A DNA stretch of 64,000 nt from Streptomyces sp. Je 1-369 (GTDB lineage Bacteria; Actinomycetota; Actinomycetes; Streptomycetales; Streptomycetaceae), in NCBI RefSeq assembly GCF_026810505.1, contig NZ_CP101750.1:5637501-5701500 (forward strand). The letters are read 5' to 3'. Under the pieces are notes generated by a model, which saw nothing but the letters and a program-made list of their open reading frames with translations, did no database searches and was not told the DNA's origin. Shown piece by piece: positions 54,139 to 63,605 of this stretch. The number at the start of each line of letters is the position of its first letter. The first letter of the stretch is position 1. The position numbers and the translations under genes were made by a program.

Positions 54139-55185
54139 ATGGCAACCGTGGCATCCGAGGCAGCTCCGTCCGGCGCGCCCGCGGCGTCCAAGCTGCTCGA
54201 AGTGCGGGACCTGCACGTCGAGTTCCGCACCAGGGACGGCATCGCCAGAGCCGTCAACGGAGTCGACTACAGCGTCGACGCGGGCGAAACCCTCGCCGTC
54301 CTCGGCGAGTCGGGCTCCGGCAAGTCCGTCACCGCCCAGGCCGTCATGGGCATCCTCGACACCCCGCCCGGGAAGATCACCTCCGGGGAGATCCTCTTCC
54401 GGGGGCGGGACCTGCTGAAGCTCAGGGAGGACGAGCGGCGCAAGGTCCGCGGCGCCGGGATGGCGATGATCTTCCAGGACGCGCTGTCGTCCCTGAACCC
54501 GGTGCTCAGCGTCGGCGAACAGCTCGGCGAGATGTACGTCGTCCACAAGGGCATGTCCAGGAAGGACGCCAAGGCCAAGGCCGTCGAGCTGATGGACCGG
54601 GTCCGCATCCCGGCCGCCAGGGAGCGCGTCGGGCAGTACCCGCACCAGTTCAGCGGCGGCATGCGCCAGCGCATCATGATCGCCATGGCGATGGCGCTCG
54701 AACCCTCGCTGATCATCGCCGACGAACCCACCACCGCCCTCGACGTCACCGTCCAGGCCCAGGTCATGGACCTCCTCGCCGAGCTCCAGCGCGAGATGAA
54801 CATGGGCCTGATCCTCATCACCCACGACCTCGGCGTCGTCGCGGACGTCGCCGACACCATCGCCGTCATGTACGCGGGCCGCATCGTCGAACGCGCCCCC
54901 GTCCACGAGATCTACCGGGCACCCGCCCACCCCTACACCCGCGGTCTCCTCGAATCCATCCCGCGCCTGGACCAGAAGGGCCAGGAGCTGTACGCGATCA
55001 AGGGCCTGCCCCCGAACCTCATGAACATCCCGCCCGGCTGCGCCTTCCACCCCCGCTGCCCCATGGCCCAGGACATCTGCCGCACCGACGAACCGCCGCT
55101 CGCCCGGGTGACGTACGAGGGACTGACCGCCGACCGCAGGAGCGCCTGCCACTTCTGGAAGGAGACGCTCGATGCGACACGTTGA
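54139..55185 (+). CDS. Oligopeptide ABC ATPase D (operon 2)
   Basis: A 348-residue OppD-type ATPase very similar to the operon 1 protein: [64 protein letters not shown]. The C-terminal cysteines [14 protein letters not shown] and SACHFW keep the same spacing. It overlaps the last gene by 14 bp. Confidence 0.94.
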   Translation: MATVASEAAPSGAPAASKLLEVRDLHVEFRTRDGIARAVNGVDYSVDAGETLAVLGESGSGKSVTAQAVMGILDTPPGKITSGEILFRGRDLLKLREDERRKVRGAGMAMIFQDALSSLNPVLSVGEQLGEMYVVHKGMSRKDAKAKAVELMDRVRIPAARERVGQYPHQFSGGMRQRIMIAMAMALEPSLIIADEPTTALDVTVQAQVMDLLAELQREMNMGLILITHDLGVVADVADTIAVMYAGRIVERAPVHEIYRAPAHPYTRGLLESIPRLDQKGQELYAIKGLPPNLMNIPPGCAFHPRCPMAQDICRTDEPPLARVTYEGLTADRRSACHFWKETLDATR

Positions 55186-56233
55186 GCCCGCCGACGTCGG
55201 CACGCCCGCCGGACGCGAGCCGATCCTCCAGGTCCGCGGCCTCGTCAAGCACTACCCACTGACCCAGGGCATCGTCTTCCGCAAGCAGGTCGGCGCGGTC
55301 AAGGCCGTGGACGGCGTCGACTTCGACCTCGGACACGGCGAGACCCTCGGCATCGTCGGGGAGTCCGGCTGCGGCAAGTCGACGGTCGCGAAGATGCTGG
55401 TCAACCTGGAACGGCCGACGGCGGGCGAGATCCGCTACAAGGGCGAGGACATCACCAAGCTCTCCGGCCGCGCCCTCAAGGCGGTGCGCCGCAACATCCA
55501 GATGGTGTTCCAGGACCCGTACACCTCGCTGAACCCCCGCATGACGGTCGGCGACATCATCGGAGAGCCGTACGAGATCCACTCCGAGGTCGCCCCGAAG
55601 GGCTCGCGCCGCCGGAAGGTGCAGGAGCTGCTCGACGTGGTCGGGCTCAACCCCGAGTACATCAACCGCTACCCGCACCAGTTCTCCGGCGGCCAGCGCC
55701 AGCGCATCGGCATCGCGCGCGGCCTGGCGCTGCGGCCCGAGGTGATCGTCGCCGACGAGCCGGTCTCCGCCCTCGACGTCTCCGTCCAGGCGCAGGTCAT
55801 CAACCTCCTGGACAAGCTCCAGAACGAGTTCGACCTCAGCTACGTCTTCATCGCCCACGACCTGTCGATCGTGCGGCACATCTCCGACCGGGTCGGTGTG
55901 ATGTACCTCGGACGGATCGTCGAGATCGGCACGGACGCCGAGATCTACGAACACCCCACGCACCCCTACACCCAGGCGCTGCTCTCCGCCGTGCCCGTTC
56001 CCGACCCCGAGGCGCGCGAGCACCGCGAGCGGATCATCCTCTCCGGAGACGTGCCCTCGCCCGCCAACCCGCCCTCCGGCTGCCGCTTCCGCACCCGCTG
56101 CTGGAAGGCGCGGGAGCGGTGCGCCCTTGAGGTGCCGCTGCTGGCCGTACCGGCGGAGTTCCGGCTCGACGACAGCCCCGCCGCGCACGACTCGGCCTGC
56201 CACTTCGCCGAGGAGAAGCAGGTCGTGCCGTAA
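55172..56233 (+). CDS. Oligopeptide ABC ATPase F (operon 2)
   Basis: A 353-residue OppF-type ATPase without the long N-terminal extension of the operon 1 paralogue. [48 protein letters not shown]; the C-terminal cysteines are [14 protein letters not shown] and SACHFAEE. The gene overlaps the OppD-like gene by 14 bp and converges on the S9 peptidase gene with 19 bp between stops. Confidence 0.94.
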   Translation: MRHVEPADVGTPAGREPILQVRGLVKHYPLTQGIVFRKQVGAVKAVDGVDFDLGHGETLGIVGESGCGKSTVAKMLVNLERPTAGEIRYKGEDITKLSGRALKAVRRNIQMVFQDPYTSLNPRMTVGDIIGEPYEIHSEVAPKGSRRRKVQELLDVVGLNPEYINRYPHQFSGGQRQRIGIARGLALRPEVIVADEPVSALDVSVQAQVINLLDKLQNEFDLSYVFIAHDLSIVRHISDRVGVMYLGRIVEIGTDAEIYEHPTHPYTQALLSAVPVPDPEAREHRERIILSGDVPSPANPPSGCRFRTRCWKARERCALEVPLLAVPAEFRLDDSPAAHDSACHFAEEKQVVP

Positions 56234-56252
56234 CGGGCGGGGCCCGGGACGC

Positions 56253-58430
56253 CTACTCCCTGGGCAGTCCGAGGGAGCGCTTCAGGAAGTCCACCTGGAG
56301 CAGGAGCAGATTCTCCGCGACCTGCTCCTGCGGGGTCATGTGCGTGACCCCGGAGAGCGGCAGGACCTCGTGCGGGCGGCCCGCGGCGAGCAGCGCGGAG
56401 GACAGCCGCAGGGAGTGCGCCACCACCACGTTGTCGTCGGCCAGGCCGTGCACGATGAGCATCGGGCGGTGCGGCTCGGCCGCCTCCACGAGACCGTCGT
56501 CGCAGATCAGGGAGTTGTACCGGTACGTCTCCGGGGTCCGGTTCGGATCACCCAGGTACCGCTCCTCGTAGTGGGTGTCGTAGAGCCGCAGGTCCGTGAC
56601 CGGGGCGCCGACCACCGCCGCGTGGAACACGTCGGGGCGGCGCAGCGCGGCCATGCCGGCGAGGTAGCCGCCGTAGGACCAGCCGCGGATCGCCACCCGG
56701 TTCAGGTCGAACGGGAACCGCTCGGCGAGCGCGTGCAGGGCGTCGACCTGGTCCTCAAGGGTGAGGGTCTTGTCGTTCTTGATCGACTTCTCCCAGCCGG
56801 GGGAGCGGCCGGGGGTGCCGCGGCCGTCCGCGACGAGCACCGCGAAGCCCTGGTCGGCGAACCACTGCGAGGTCAGGAAGATGTTGTGCGCACGCTGCAC
56901 GCGCTGGCCGTGCGGGCCGCCGTACGGATCTAGCAGTACCGGAAGAGGGCCGTCCGTCTCCTTGTAATCCGTGGGGAGCAGGACGGCGCACGGGATCTTC
57001 CGCGTGCCCCCCTCGGTGAGCGTCACGCGCGGAGTGAGCCCCGGGCGCTGGGCGTGTGAGGCGATGACCGCCACCTGCTTGCCCTCACGCAACACCTGCA
57101 CCTGCGCGCCGGGGCGGTCGAGCGTGGCGGACACCAGGACCGTGAGGCCGCCCGCACGGACGGCCGAGTGGACGCCCGGCTCCTGCGAGACGCGCTCCAC
57201 CCCCAGCTCGTTGACCCGGTACACATGGATCTCACCGGTCTCCGGGTCGGCCGCCGCCGCGCCCGCGGACGCCGAGAGGAGGATGTCCTCCTCGGTGACG
57301 TCGAGCACCGCACGCACGTGCAACTGGGCTCCGGTCAGCGGCCGTTCCCCCCACGCCAGGACGCGCGCGCCGCCCTCGTCCGCGATCCGCACCAGCTTCC
57401 CGCTGGGCGACCAGCACGGCACACCAGGGAAAAGTTCAAGCCATTCCGGATCCTCTTCCGCGTGCACCATCCGCGTGGCACCGCTGTCCGGATCCACCGC
57501 CAGATACAGCTGGCTCCCCTGGTCGCGGGATTGCACCAACAGCAGCGGCGCGCCATCCGCCGACCAGTGCACACGCGCCAGATACGGGAAGCGGGCGCGG
57601 TCCCAGACCACCTCGGTCCGCGACCCGTCAAGGCCGAGCACCCACAGGCCGACCTCCGCGTTGGGCGTGCCCGCGGCCGGGTACGCGACCTGCTCCGGCG
57701 CCCGGTCCGGGTGCGCGGGATCCGCGATCCACCACCGCTGCACCGGGGCGTCGTCCACCCGCGCGACGAGCAGCCGACGCGAGTCCGGCGACCACCAGAA
57801 GCCCCGTGAACGGTGCATCTCCTCCGCCGCGATGAACTCGGCGAGCCCGTACGTGACCGTGGCCTCCTGGCCCGTCTCCGGCTCCGCGAGGGCCCGGTCG
57901 CCCTCCCCGTCGGCGCCCGTCACGCGCAGGGCGCCCCGCGCCACGTAGGCCACATGGCGCCCGTCCGGCGAGGGACGCGGGTCGATCACCGGTCCCGGCA
58001 CCGGCAGTTCGCGCGCCGTGCCCGCGCGCAGCTCCGCCGTGAACAGGCGGCCCGACAGGGCGAACGCGGCCAGTTCCACGGCGGCGTCCGTCGCGTAGCC
58101 CACGATGCCCGCACCGCCCTCACGGCTGCGCTCGCGCCGTGCGCGCTCCGCCGCGGACAACTTCTCGGCGGCGCCGCCGAGAAGCACGTGCGGATCGGCG
58201 GCGACCCGCTCGGCGCCGCCGTCCGACACGTCAAGGACCCACAACCTATTCGCCCGGTCGGTGCCGTCGGTGGAGCGCAGGAAAACAACGCGTGAACCAT
58301 CCGGCGCCACCGTGAACGCACGGGGAGCGCCGAGGGTGAAGCGCTGGGTGCGGGCGTGCTGACGCGGGAAGGAGAGCCGCTGCGCCTGGCTCTCGTCGGG
58401 CCTGGGAATTCCGGGGTTCTCGGTGGTCAT
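56253..58430 (-). CDS. S9 family peptidase (DPP-IV/prolyl oligopeptidase type)
   Basis: A 725-residue protein: a beta-propeller N-terminal half and an alpha/beta-hydrolase C-terminal half. The nucleophile is S585 in GWSYGGY; LIVHGLADDNVV and GVTHMTP carry the probable Asp and His. An EE motif (FIAAEEMHRSRGFWWSPDSR) is characteristic of DPP-IV-like exopeptidases that bind the substrate N-terminus, so dipeptidyl peptidase activity is likely. No signal peptide is visible; it is probably cytoplasmic and could digest the imported peptides. The last point is inference. Confidence 0.88.
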   Translation of the reverse strand: MTTENPGIPRPDESQAQRLSFPRQHARTQRFTLGAPRAFTVAPDGSRVVFLRSTDGTDRANRLWVLDVSDGGAERVAADPHVLLGGAAEKLSAAERARRERSREGGAGIVGYATDAAVELAAFALSGRLFTAELRAGTARELPVPGPVIDPRPSPDGRHVAYVARGALRVTGADGEGDRALAEPETGQEATVTYGLAEFIAAEEMHRSRGFWWSPDSRRLLVARVDDAPVQRWWIADPAHPDRAPEQVAYPAAGTPNAEVGLWVLGLDGSRTEVVWDRARFPYLARVHWSADGAPLLLVQSRDQGSQLYLAVDPDSGATRMVHAEEDPEWLELFPGVPCWSPSGKLVRIADEGGARVLAWGERPLTGAQLHVRAVLDVTEEDILLSASAGAAAADPETGEIHVYRVNELGVERVSQEPGVHSAVRAGGLTVLVSATLDRPGAQVQVLREGKQVAVIASHAQRPGLTPRVTLTEGGTRKIPCAVLLPTDYKETDGPLPVLLDPYGGPHGQRVQRAHNIFLTSQWFADQGFAVLVADGRGTPGRSPGWEKSIKNDKTLTLEDQVDALHALAERFPFDLNRVAIRGWSYGGYLAGMAALRRPDVFHAAVVGAPVTDLRLYDTHYEERYLGDPNRTPETYRYNSLICDDGLVEAAEPHRPMLIVHGLADDNVVVAHSLRLSSALLAAGRPHEVLPLSGVTHMTPQEQVAENLLLLQVDFLKRSLGLPRE

Positions 58431-58523
58431 CCCCTGAGCCTATGGCTCATGCGCCCCCCTGTGCTGCCGTGCTCCGACTCATGCGTCCGCACGGATAGTT
58501 ATGATCCGTAGCGCTTGGTGGGT

Positions 58524-58772
58524 ATGAACCTGCTGACGTCCGCACTGGGGTACGACAACGAGTTGGAGGTGACCGCCGTGGCACTCTCGATTTCGGCGGT
58601 GGTGCTGCTGGCGATCATCGTCTTCCTGTTGGTCAAGAAGTCAGGACTGAAGGCGGGGCACGCGGTCGTCTGCACGCTGCTCGGCTTCTACCTGGCGAGC
58701 TCGTCCGTCGCCCCGACCATCAACGAGCTGACGACGAACGTGGCGGGCATGATCGGGGACATCAAGTTCTGA
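58524..58772 (+). CDS. Small membrane protein
   Basis: An 82-residue protein with two hydrophobic segments (VALSISAVVLLAIIVFLLV and AVVCTLLGFYLAS) and a soluble C-terminus ending MIGDIKF. No family is recognised. The ATG at 58524 is selected; a TTG at 58515 is in frame (MVGMN). TATGAT at 58500-58505 is a good -10, giving a very short leader of about 10 nt. It is divergent from the S9 peptidase gene. Confidence 0.7.
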   Translation: MNLLTSALGYDNELEVTAVALSISAVVLLAIIVFLLVKKSGLKAGHAVVCTLLGFYLASSSVAPTINELTTNVAGMIGDIKF

Positions 58773-58782
58773 CGCGGGCTCG

Positions 58783-58788
58783 TAGGGT
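58783..58788 (+). promoter_or_regulatory. Candidate -10 (TAGGGT) for a leaderless mshB mRNA
   Basis: TAGGGT ends 6 bp before the mshB ATG with no Shine-Dalgarno sequence between. It lies only about 10 bp past the stop of the preceding small gene. Confidence 0.45.
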
Positions 58789-58794
58789 GGTCCC

Positions 58795-59724
58795 ATGACG
58801 GAACTGCCCGCCCGGCGCCTGCTGCTCGTGCACGCGCACCCCGACGACGAGTCGATCACCACCGGCGCGACCATGGCCAAGTACGCGGCCGAGGGTGCCC
58901 AGGTCACCCTGGTGACCTGCACCCTGGGCGAGGAGGGCGAGATCATCCCGGCCGGGCTCGCCCACCTCGCCGCCGACCGGGACGACTCCCTCGGTGCCCA
59001 CCGCGTCGGGGAGCTCGCGGCCGCCATGAAGGAAGTGGGCGTCACCGACCACCGCTTCCTCGGCGGCCCCGGGCGCTACCGCGACTCCGGGATGATGGGC
59101 GTCGAGCAGAACGGCCGCCCCGGCGCCTTCTGGTCGGCGGACCTCGACGAGGCCGCCGGCCACCTCGTCGCCGTGATCCGCGACGTGCGCCCCCAGGTCC
59201 TCGTGACGTACGACCCCGACGGGGGCTACGGCCACCCCGACCACATCCAGGCGCACCGCGTCGCCATGCGCGCGGCCGACCTCGCCGCCGACCCGGCCTT
59301 CCACGCCGGCCCCGGCGCGCCCCGGCCCCACACGATCGACAAGATCTACTGGAACCGCGCCCCGCGGTCCGTGGTCGAGGAGCGCTTCGACTGGATGTCC
59401 GGCGCGCTGCGGCACTCGCCGTTCGGCACGCCCGCCGCCGTCGCGGACGTGCCCGGCGTCACGGACGACGAACGGATCACCACCGAGATCGACGGCCGTC
59501 CCTACAAGGCGGCCAAGGCGGCGGCGATGGCGGCGCACGTCACCCAGATCACGGTGAGCGGGCCGCTCTTCATCCTCTCCAACGAACTCGCGCAGCCGAT
59601 CTTCGATGTGGAGTACTACGAGCTGGTGCGGGGAGAAGTGTCGGCAGAGGGAACGTCCCGCGAGACGGATCTGTTCGCGGGACTCGAAAGGGTGACGGAC
59701 ATGACTGAGGTGACCGCGCTGTGA
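58795..59724 (+). CDS. mshB: N-acetyl-GlcN-inositol deacetylase MshB (mycothiol biosynthesis)
   Basis: A 309-residue PIG-L family zinc deacetylase. The metal motif HAHPDDE has ligands at H15 and D18; GYGHPDH supplies H150. MshB removes the acetyl group from GlcNAc-inositol in the mycothiol pathway. As I recall, mshB occupies this neighbourhood in S. coelicolor (SCO5126). The stop overlaps the next GTG by 4 bp. No other msh gene is in the window. Confidence 0.92.
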   Translation: MTELPARRLLLVHAHPDDESITTGATMAKYAAEGAQVTLVTCTLGEEGEIIPAGLAHLAADRDDSLGAHRVGELAAAMKEVGVTDHRFLGGPGRYRDSGMMGVEQNGRPGAFWSADLDEAAGHLVAVIRDVRPQVLVTYDPDGGYGHPDHIQAHRVAMRAADLAADPAFHAGPGAPRPHTIDKIYWNRAPRSVVEERFDWMSGALRHSPFGTPAAVADVPGVTDDERITTEIDGRPYKAAKAAAMAAHVTQITVSGPLFILSNELAQPIFDVEYYELVRGEVSAEGTSRETDLFAGLERVTDMTEVTAL

Positions 59725-60230
59725 GTACGCGTTCCCGTGCGTCGTCGGGGGCCGGTTCCGGGGCCTCCAAGCCGCCCACGCCTCCGGGGGCGGGGTCCGG
59801 ACCGAAGTCCGGCGCCGCGGCCGCCGGAGCCGGAGCCGGAGGCAACTTCCTGACGCAGCCCCTGAGACCGGGCCGGTTCGCCGCCTATGCCCTCCTCTTC
59901 GTCCTCGGCGCCGTCGTCGGCGTCGCCGGATCGCTCGTCCAAGGCGGCTTCTTCCCGGCCGGGTTGCTGCTCGCGCTCCTCGGCGCCGCCGGTCTCTTCT
60001 ACGGCGGGTCGCGGGCGATCGGCACCAGGGCGGGGGCCGTTGCGCCCGCGGCCGGCTGGCTGGTCGCGGTCATGCTGCTCACCGCCACCAGACCCGAGGG
60101 CGACTTCCTCTTCGGCGCGGGGATCGGCTCGTACGGCTATCTGCTCGGCGGAATGGCCGTCGCTGTGATGTGTGCCACGCTCGGGCAGGGACCGCAACCG
60201 ACCGCGCCCGCCGCCCGACTTGGCAAGTGA
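59721..60230 (+). CDS. DUF6113 membrane protein
   Basis: A 169-residue membrane protein: a long G/A/S/P-rich N-terminus (1-45), then about four hydrophobic helices ([67 protein letters not shown]). It fits DUF6113, a conserved partner of mshB in Streptomyces. The GTGA overlap implies coupled translation. Function is unknown. Confidence 0.78.
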   Translation: MSTRSRASSGAGSGASKPPTPPGAGSGPKSGAAAAGAGAGGNFLTQPLRPGRFAAYALLFVLGAVVGVAGSLVQGGFFPAGLLLALLGAAGLFYGGSRAIGTRAGAVAPAAGWLVAVMLLTATRPEGDFLFGAGIGSYGYLLGGMAVAVMCATLGQGPQPTAPAARLGK

Positions 60231-60395
60231 CGTACCACTTCGCCCCGTGTCGCGCACGGGTTTGACGCCGGTCACGGGATGAGTGCCGACGGCGGCCAGT
60301 ATGGTGGTGCGGCCGCCGAGCCTCCCCCAACCTCCGGCCGGGGGGACCCCGGATGAGGTCGAGACGGGCGGCGGAGTCAACCAGGAGAACCTGCC

Positions 60396-62546
60396 TTGAG
60401 TCGTGAAACTGACAGTTCGTCCTCCGGGCCCCAGGGGCGCGGTGGAGCCGCCTACCCCTCGGGGACGCCGCCGTACGGCTCCCCGGCGCAAGGTGCTGCC
60501 GCCGACGGCGGCAGGGACGGAGCGCGGCGGCAGGCCGCCGACGAGCGGCCCGACGAGCCCGAGACCCAGACCACGCTGACCACCCGCATCCGGATCAACA
60601 TCCCCGGCTCGCGGCCCATCCCGCCGGTCGTCATGCGCACGCCCGTCGGGGACGAGGGTCCGCGCGGGGAGTCCGTGCCGCTGGACGGCGGCCGTGGCGA
60701 CGGCGGGCGCGGTGGTGACGGTGGACGTGGCGACGGTGGACGTGGCGACGGTGGCTTCGGCGACGGTGCCGAGCCCGGTCCGCCCGGCGTTCCCGGTGGC
60801 TCCGGTGCCTCTGGAGTTCCCGGTGCTCCGGGTGCTCCCGGCGCTCCGGCCGCCTCCGGTTCCGGTGAGAGCGGTGCTCCCTCCGCCTCGGCCGAGGAGA
60901 AGACGAGCGACTGGTTCGCGCCGCGCAAGCCGCCGCGGAGCGAGAGCGGAAGCGGGACAGGTGGTTCCGGTACGGGTGGTCCCGGTTCCGGTTCCGGTAC
61001 GGGTACCGGCTCCTTCGACGTGTCCGGCGCCGTGGCGTCGGGCCCTCTCGGCACGGGCGCCCCGCAGGGCGACCCGCACCGCGGCGACCTGCCCTACTTC
61101 AACGAGGGCCCCGGGGACTCCCGGCCCCCGTCCGGGCCTACCGGCGGCCCCGTCACGGGTGACAGCCCGCTGGTGCCCCCGAACCCGGCACAGGGCCGCC
61201 CCTCGGGACCGGGCGCGCCCGGTGGTCCCGGCGCCCCCGGTGGTCCCGCGAACTCCGGCCCCCGGCCGCCCCGTTCCGGCGCCATGAGCGACGACACCGC
61301 GATCCTCACGCCGCAGAAGTCCGGCCCGGTCTCGCCGCCGCGCGGACCCGGCGGACCCGGCGGACCGGGTGCGCCCGGTGGCCCCGGAGCCCCCGCGCCG
61401 GGCTCCAACGTCTCCGGTGAGACCCTCACCAGCGGCATCCCCGTCGTACCGCCCGTGCAGGACAACTCGCCGTTCGGGCCGGGTCCGCAGGGTGACGGGC
61501 CGGTGCCGCACACCCCGCCGAAGCTGCCCGAGCCGGTCCGCTCGGACGTGCCGCCGGCCGCGCCCGCCCCGAAGGCGAAGGCGAAGGCGAAAAAGAAGAA
61601 GGGCCGCAACAAGCTGGTCCTCCTCGTGGCCGCCGCCGTGGTCGTGGGCTGCGGCGCGTACGGCGCGGGCCTGCTGATGAACCACGCCGACGTCCCGAAG
61701 GGCACCACCGTGCTCGGCGTCGACATCGGCGGCGGCACCCGCGACGAGGCCGTCCAGAAGCTCGACGCGGCGCTCGACGAGCGCGTCACCAAGCCGCTGA
61801 AGCTGTCGGTCGACGGCGACACCGTCAGCCTCAAGCCGGACCAGGCGGGCCTGACCCTGGACAGCCAGGCCACCGTCCGCGAGGCCGCGGGCAGCGACTA
61901 CAACCCCGTCTCGGTGATCGGCTCGCTCTTCGGCGGCCAGCGGGTCGTCGAGCCCGTCATGCCCGTGGACGAGGAGAAGCTGGCGGCCGCCCTGGAGCGC
62001 GCCGCGGGCGGCTCAGGTACGGCGCAGGAGGGCACGGTCAAGTTCGTGCCCGGCAAGGCCGTTCCGGTCTACGGCAAGGTCGGCAAGGGCATCGACCCGC
62101 AGGCGTCGACCAAGGCGGTCGCCGAGGCGTACGAGAAGCAGGTCGAGACGGGCAGCGCGGGCACGGTCCAGGTGCCGGTCACGACGCGCAAGCCGACGAT
62201 CGCCAAGGCCGAGGTCGACAAGTTCATGACCACGTTCGCCAAGCCGGCGATGTCCGCCAACGTCACCATCAAGGCGGGCGCCAAGTCGATCCCCTTCGGC
62301 CCGGAGAGGTCGCTGCCGAAGATCCTCGAGACGAAGGCACTCAAGGACGGCACCCTCCAGGTGCACTACAACCTCGAAGAGCTCAAGAAGCTGTACGGCA
62401 ACGTCTTCGACGGCGTGCTGATCCAGCGCGGCAACGGCTCCAAGACGCCGGTCCAGCCGACCGACGTGGCCCAGGCGATGGGCAAGGCGCTGACCGGCAA
62501 GACGCCCGCGGACCGCATCGGGGTCATCGAGACGAACGCGAGCTGA
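60396..62546 (+). CDS. Pro/Gly-rich single-pass membrane protein with PG_binding_4-like domain
   Basis: A 716-residue protein. Residues 1-395 are low complexity, rich in G, P, A and S with collagen-like GAPGAPGAP and GGPGGPGAPGGPGAP segments. A basic segment (KAKAKAKKKKGRNK) and one transmembrane helix (about 405-425) follow. The extracytoplasmic C-terminus has repeated VLGVDIGGGTRDEAVQKLDAAL-type sequence that resembles the putative peptidoglycan-binding domain PF12229. The TTG start follows CCAGGAGAACC. A cell-envelope role is likely; details are not known. Confidence 0.72.
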   Translation: MSRETDSSSSGPQGRGGAAYPSGTPPYGSPAQGAAADGGRDGARRQAADERPDEPETQTTLTTRIRINIPGSRPIPPVVMRTPVGDEGPRGESVPLDGGRGDGGRGGDGGRGDGGRGDGGFGDGAEPGPPGVPGGSGASGVPGAPGAPGAPAASGSGESGAPSASAEEKTSDWFAPRKPPRSESGSGTGGSGTGGPGSGSGTGTGSFDVSGAVASGPLGTGAPQGDPHRGDLPYFNEGPGDSRPPSGPTGGPVTGDSPLVPPNPAQGRPSGPGAPGGPGAPGGPANSGPRPPRSGAMSDDTAILTPQKSGPVSPPRGPGGPGGPGAPGGPGAPAPGSNVSGETLTSGIPVVPPVQDNSPFGPGPQGDGPVPHTPPKLPEPVRSDVPPAAPAPKAKAKAKKKKGRNKLVLLVAAAVVVGCGAYGAGLLMNHADVPKGTTVLGVDIGGGTRDEAVQKLDAALDERVTKPLKLSVDGDTVSLKPDQAGLTLDSQATVREAAGSDYNPVSVIGSLFGGQRVVEPVMPVDEEKLAAALERAAGGSGTAQEGTVKFVPGKAVPVYGKVGKGIDPQASTKAVAEAYEKQVETGSAGTVQVPVTTRKPTIAKAEVDKFMTTFAKPAMSANVTIKAGAKSIPFGPERSLPKILETKALKDGTLQVHYNLEELKKLYGNVFDGVLIQRGNGSKTPVQPTDVAQAMGKALTGKTPADRIGVIETNAS

Positions 62547-62587
62547 CTTCGCCCGCGTAACCCGCGTAACCCGCGGCACCCGCGTCA

Positions 62588-62623
62588 CCGACTCCGGCAT
62601 GACATCTGTCATGCCGGAGTCGG
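62588..62623. promoter_or_regulatory. 36-bp perfect dyad upstream of the ABC pair
   Basis: CCGACTCCGGCATGACA (62588-62604) and TGTCATGCCGGAGTCGG (62607-62623) are exact complements separated by TC. It lies 41 bp past the previous stop and about 50 bp before the ATPase start. It can serve as a terminator for the upstream gene; the ATGACATCTGTCAT centre also looks like a two-component response-regulator site. Both readings are possible. Confidence 0.7.
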
Positions 62624-62672
62624 CACATTCGACACTGCCGCCGTGACCAGCGCTTTTGTGACGATGGTCGGC

Positions 62673-63605
62673 ATGACGACGACCACAGCACCGCCCGTCG
62701 CAGACGTGGTGAGCTTCGAGCAGGTGACCAAGAGCTTCGGCGACGTCCGCGCCGTCGACGGCCTGACCCTCACCCTCCGCCCCGGCGAGACCGTGGCGCT
62801 CCTCGGCCCGAACGGCGCGGGCAAGTCCACAACCCTCGACCTGCTCCTCGGCCTGCGCAGGCCGGACAGCGGCACGGTACGGGTCCTCGGCACCGAGCCG
62901 CGCGAGGCGATCACCGCGGGCCGGGTCGGCGCCATGCTGCAGAGCGGCGGCCTGATGGGCGAGGTGACCGTACGCGAACTGGTCACCCTCGCCTGCGACC
63001 TGCACCCCAGGCCGTACCGCGTGAACGACGTGCTCGCCCACGCGGACATCACGAAGATCGCGGACCGCAAGGTCGACAAGCTCTCCGGCGGCCAGGAACA
63101 GCGCGTCCGCTTCGCGCTCGCCACCGCGGGCCCCCACGACCTGATCGTGCTCGACGAGCCGACCACCGGCATGGACGTCACCGCCCGCCAGGCGTTCTGG
63201 GCCACCATGCGTGAGCAGGCCGACCGGGGCCGCGCGGTCCTCTTCGCCACGCACTACCTGGAGGAGGCCGACGCGATCGCCGACCGCGTCCTGGTCCTGC
63301 ACCGCGGCCGCCTCCTCGCGGACGGCACCGCCGCCGAGATCAAGGCCACGGCGGGCGCCCGCAAGGTCGCCTTCGACCTGGAGCGGATCGACGCGGCGCT
63401 CACGGAGCGGCTGCGCGCGCTGCCCTTCCTGACCACGCTCGACATCGCGGGCCACACCGTCCGCGCCCAGTCGACGGACGCCGACGCCACGGTCCACGCG
63501 CTGTACGGACTCGGCGTCTACCCCCGCAACCTCGAAGTCGCCGGGCTCGGCCTGGAGCAGGCCTTCGTGGCGATCACCGAGGCCGAGGAGGCCAGGACCC
63601 GATGA
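62673..63605 (+). CDS. ABC transporter ATP-binding protein (DrrA/NatA type)
   Basis: A 310-residue ATPase for an ABC-2 transporter. Walker A is GPNGAGKST, the Q-loop is MLQSGGLM, the signature is LSGGQEQRV and Walker B is LIVLDEPTTGMD. The C-terminal region of about 90 residues is the usual extension of drug/lipid-export ATPases. ATG 62673 (MTTTTAPPVADVV) is chosen over in-frame starts at 62643 and 62664, which add SAFVTMVG. It overlaps the permease start by 4 bp. Confidence 0.9.
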   Translation: MTTTTAPPVADVVSFEQVTKSFGDVRAVDGLTLTLRPGETVALLGPNGAGKSTTLDLLLGLRRPDSGTVRVLGTEPREAITAGRVGAMLQSGGLMGEVTVRELVTLACDLHPRPYRVNDVLAHADITKIADRKVDKLSGGQEQRVRFALATAGPHDLIVLDEPTTGMDVTARQAFWATMREQADRGRAVLFATHYLEEADAIADRVLVLHRGRLLADGTAAEIKATAGARKVAFDLERIDAALTERLRALPFLTTLDIAGHTVRAQSTDADATVHALYGLGVYPRNLEVAGLGLEQAFVAITEAEEARTR

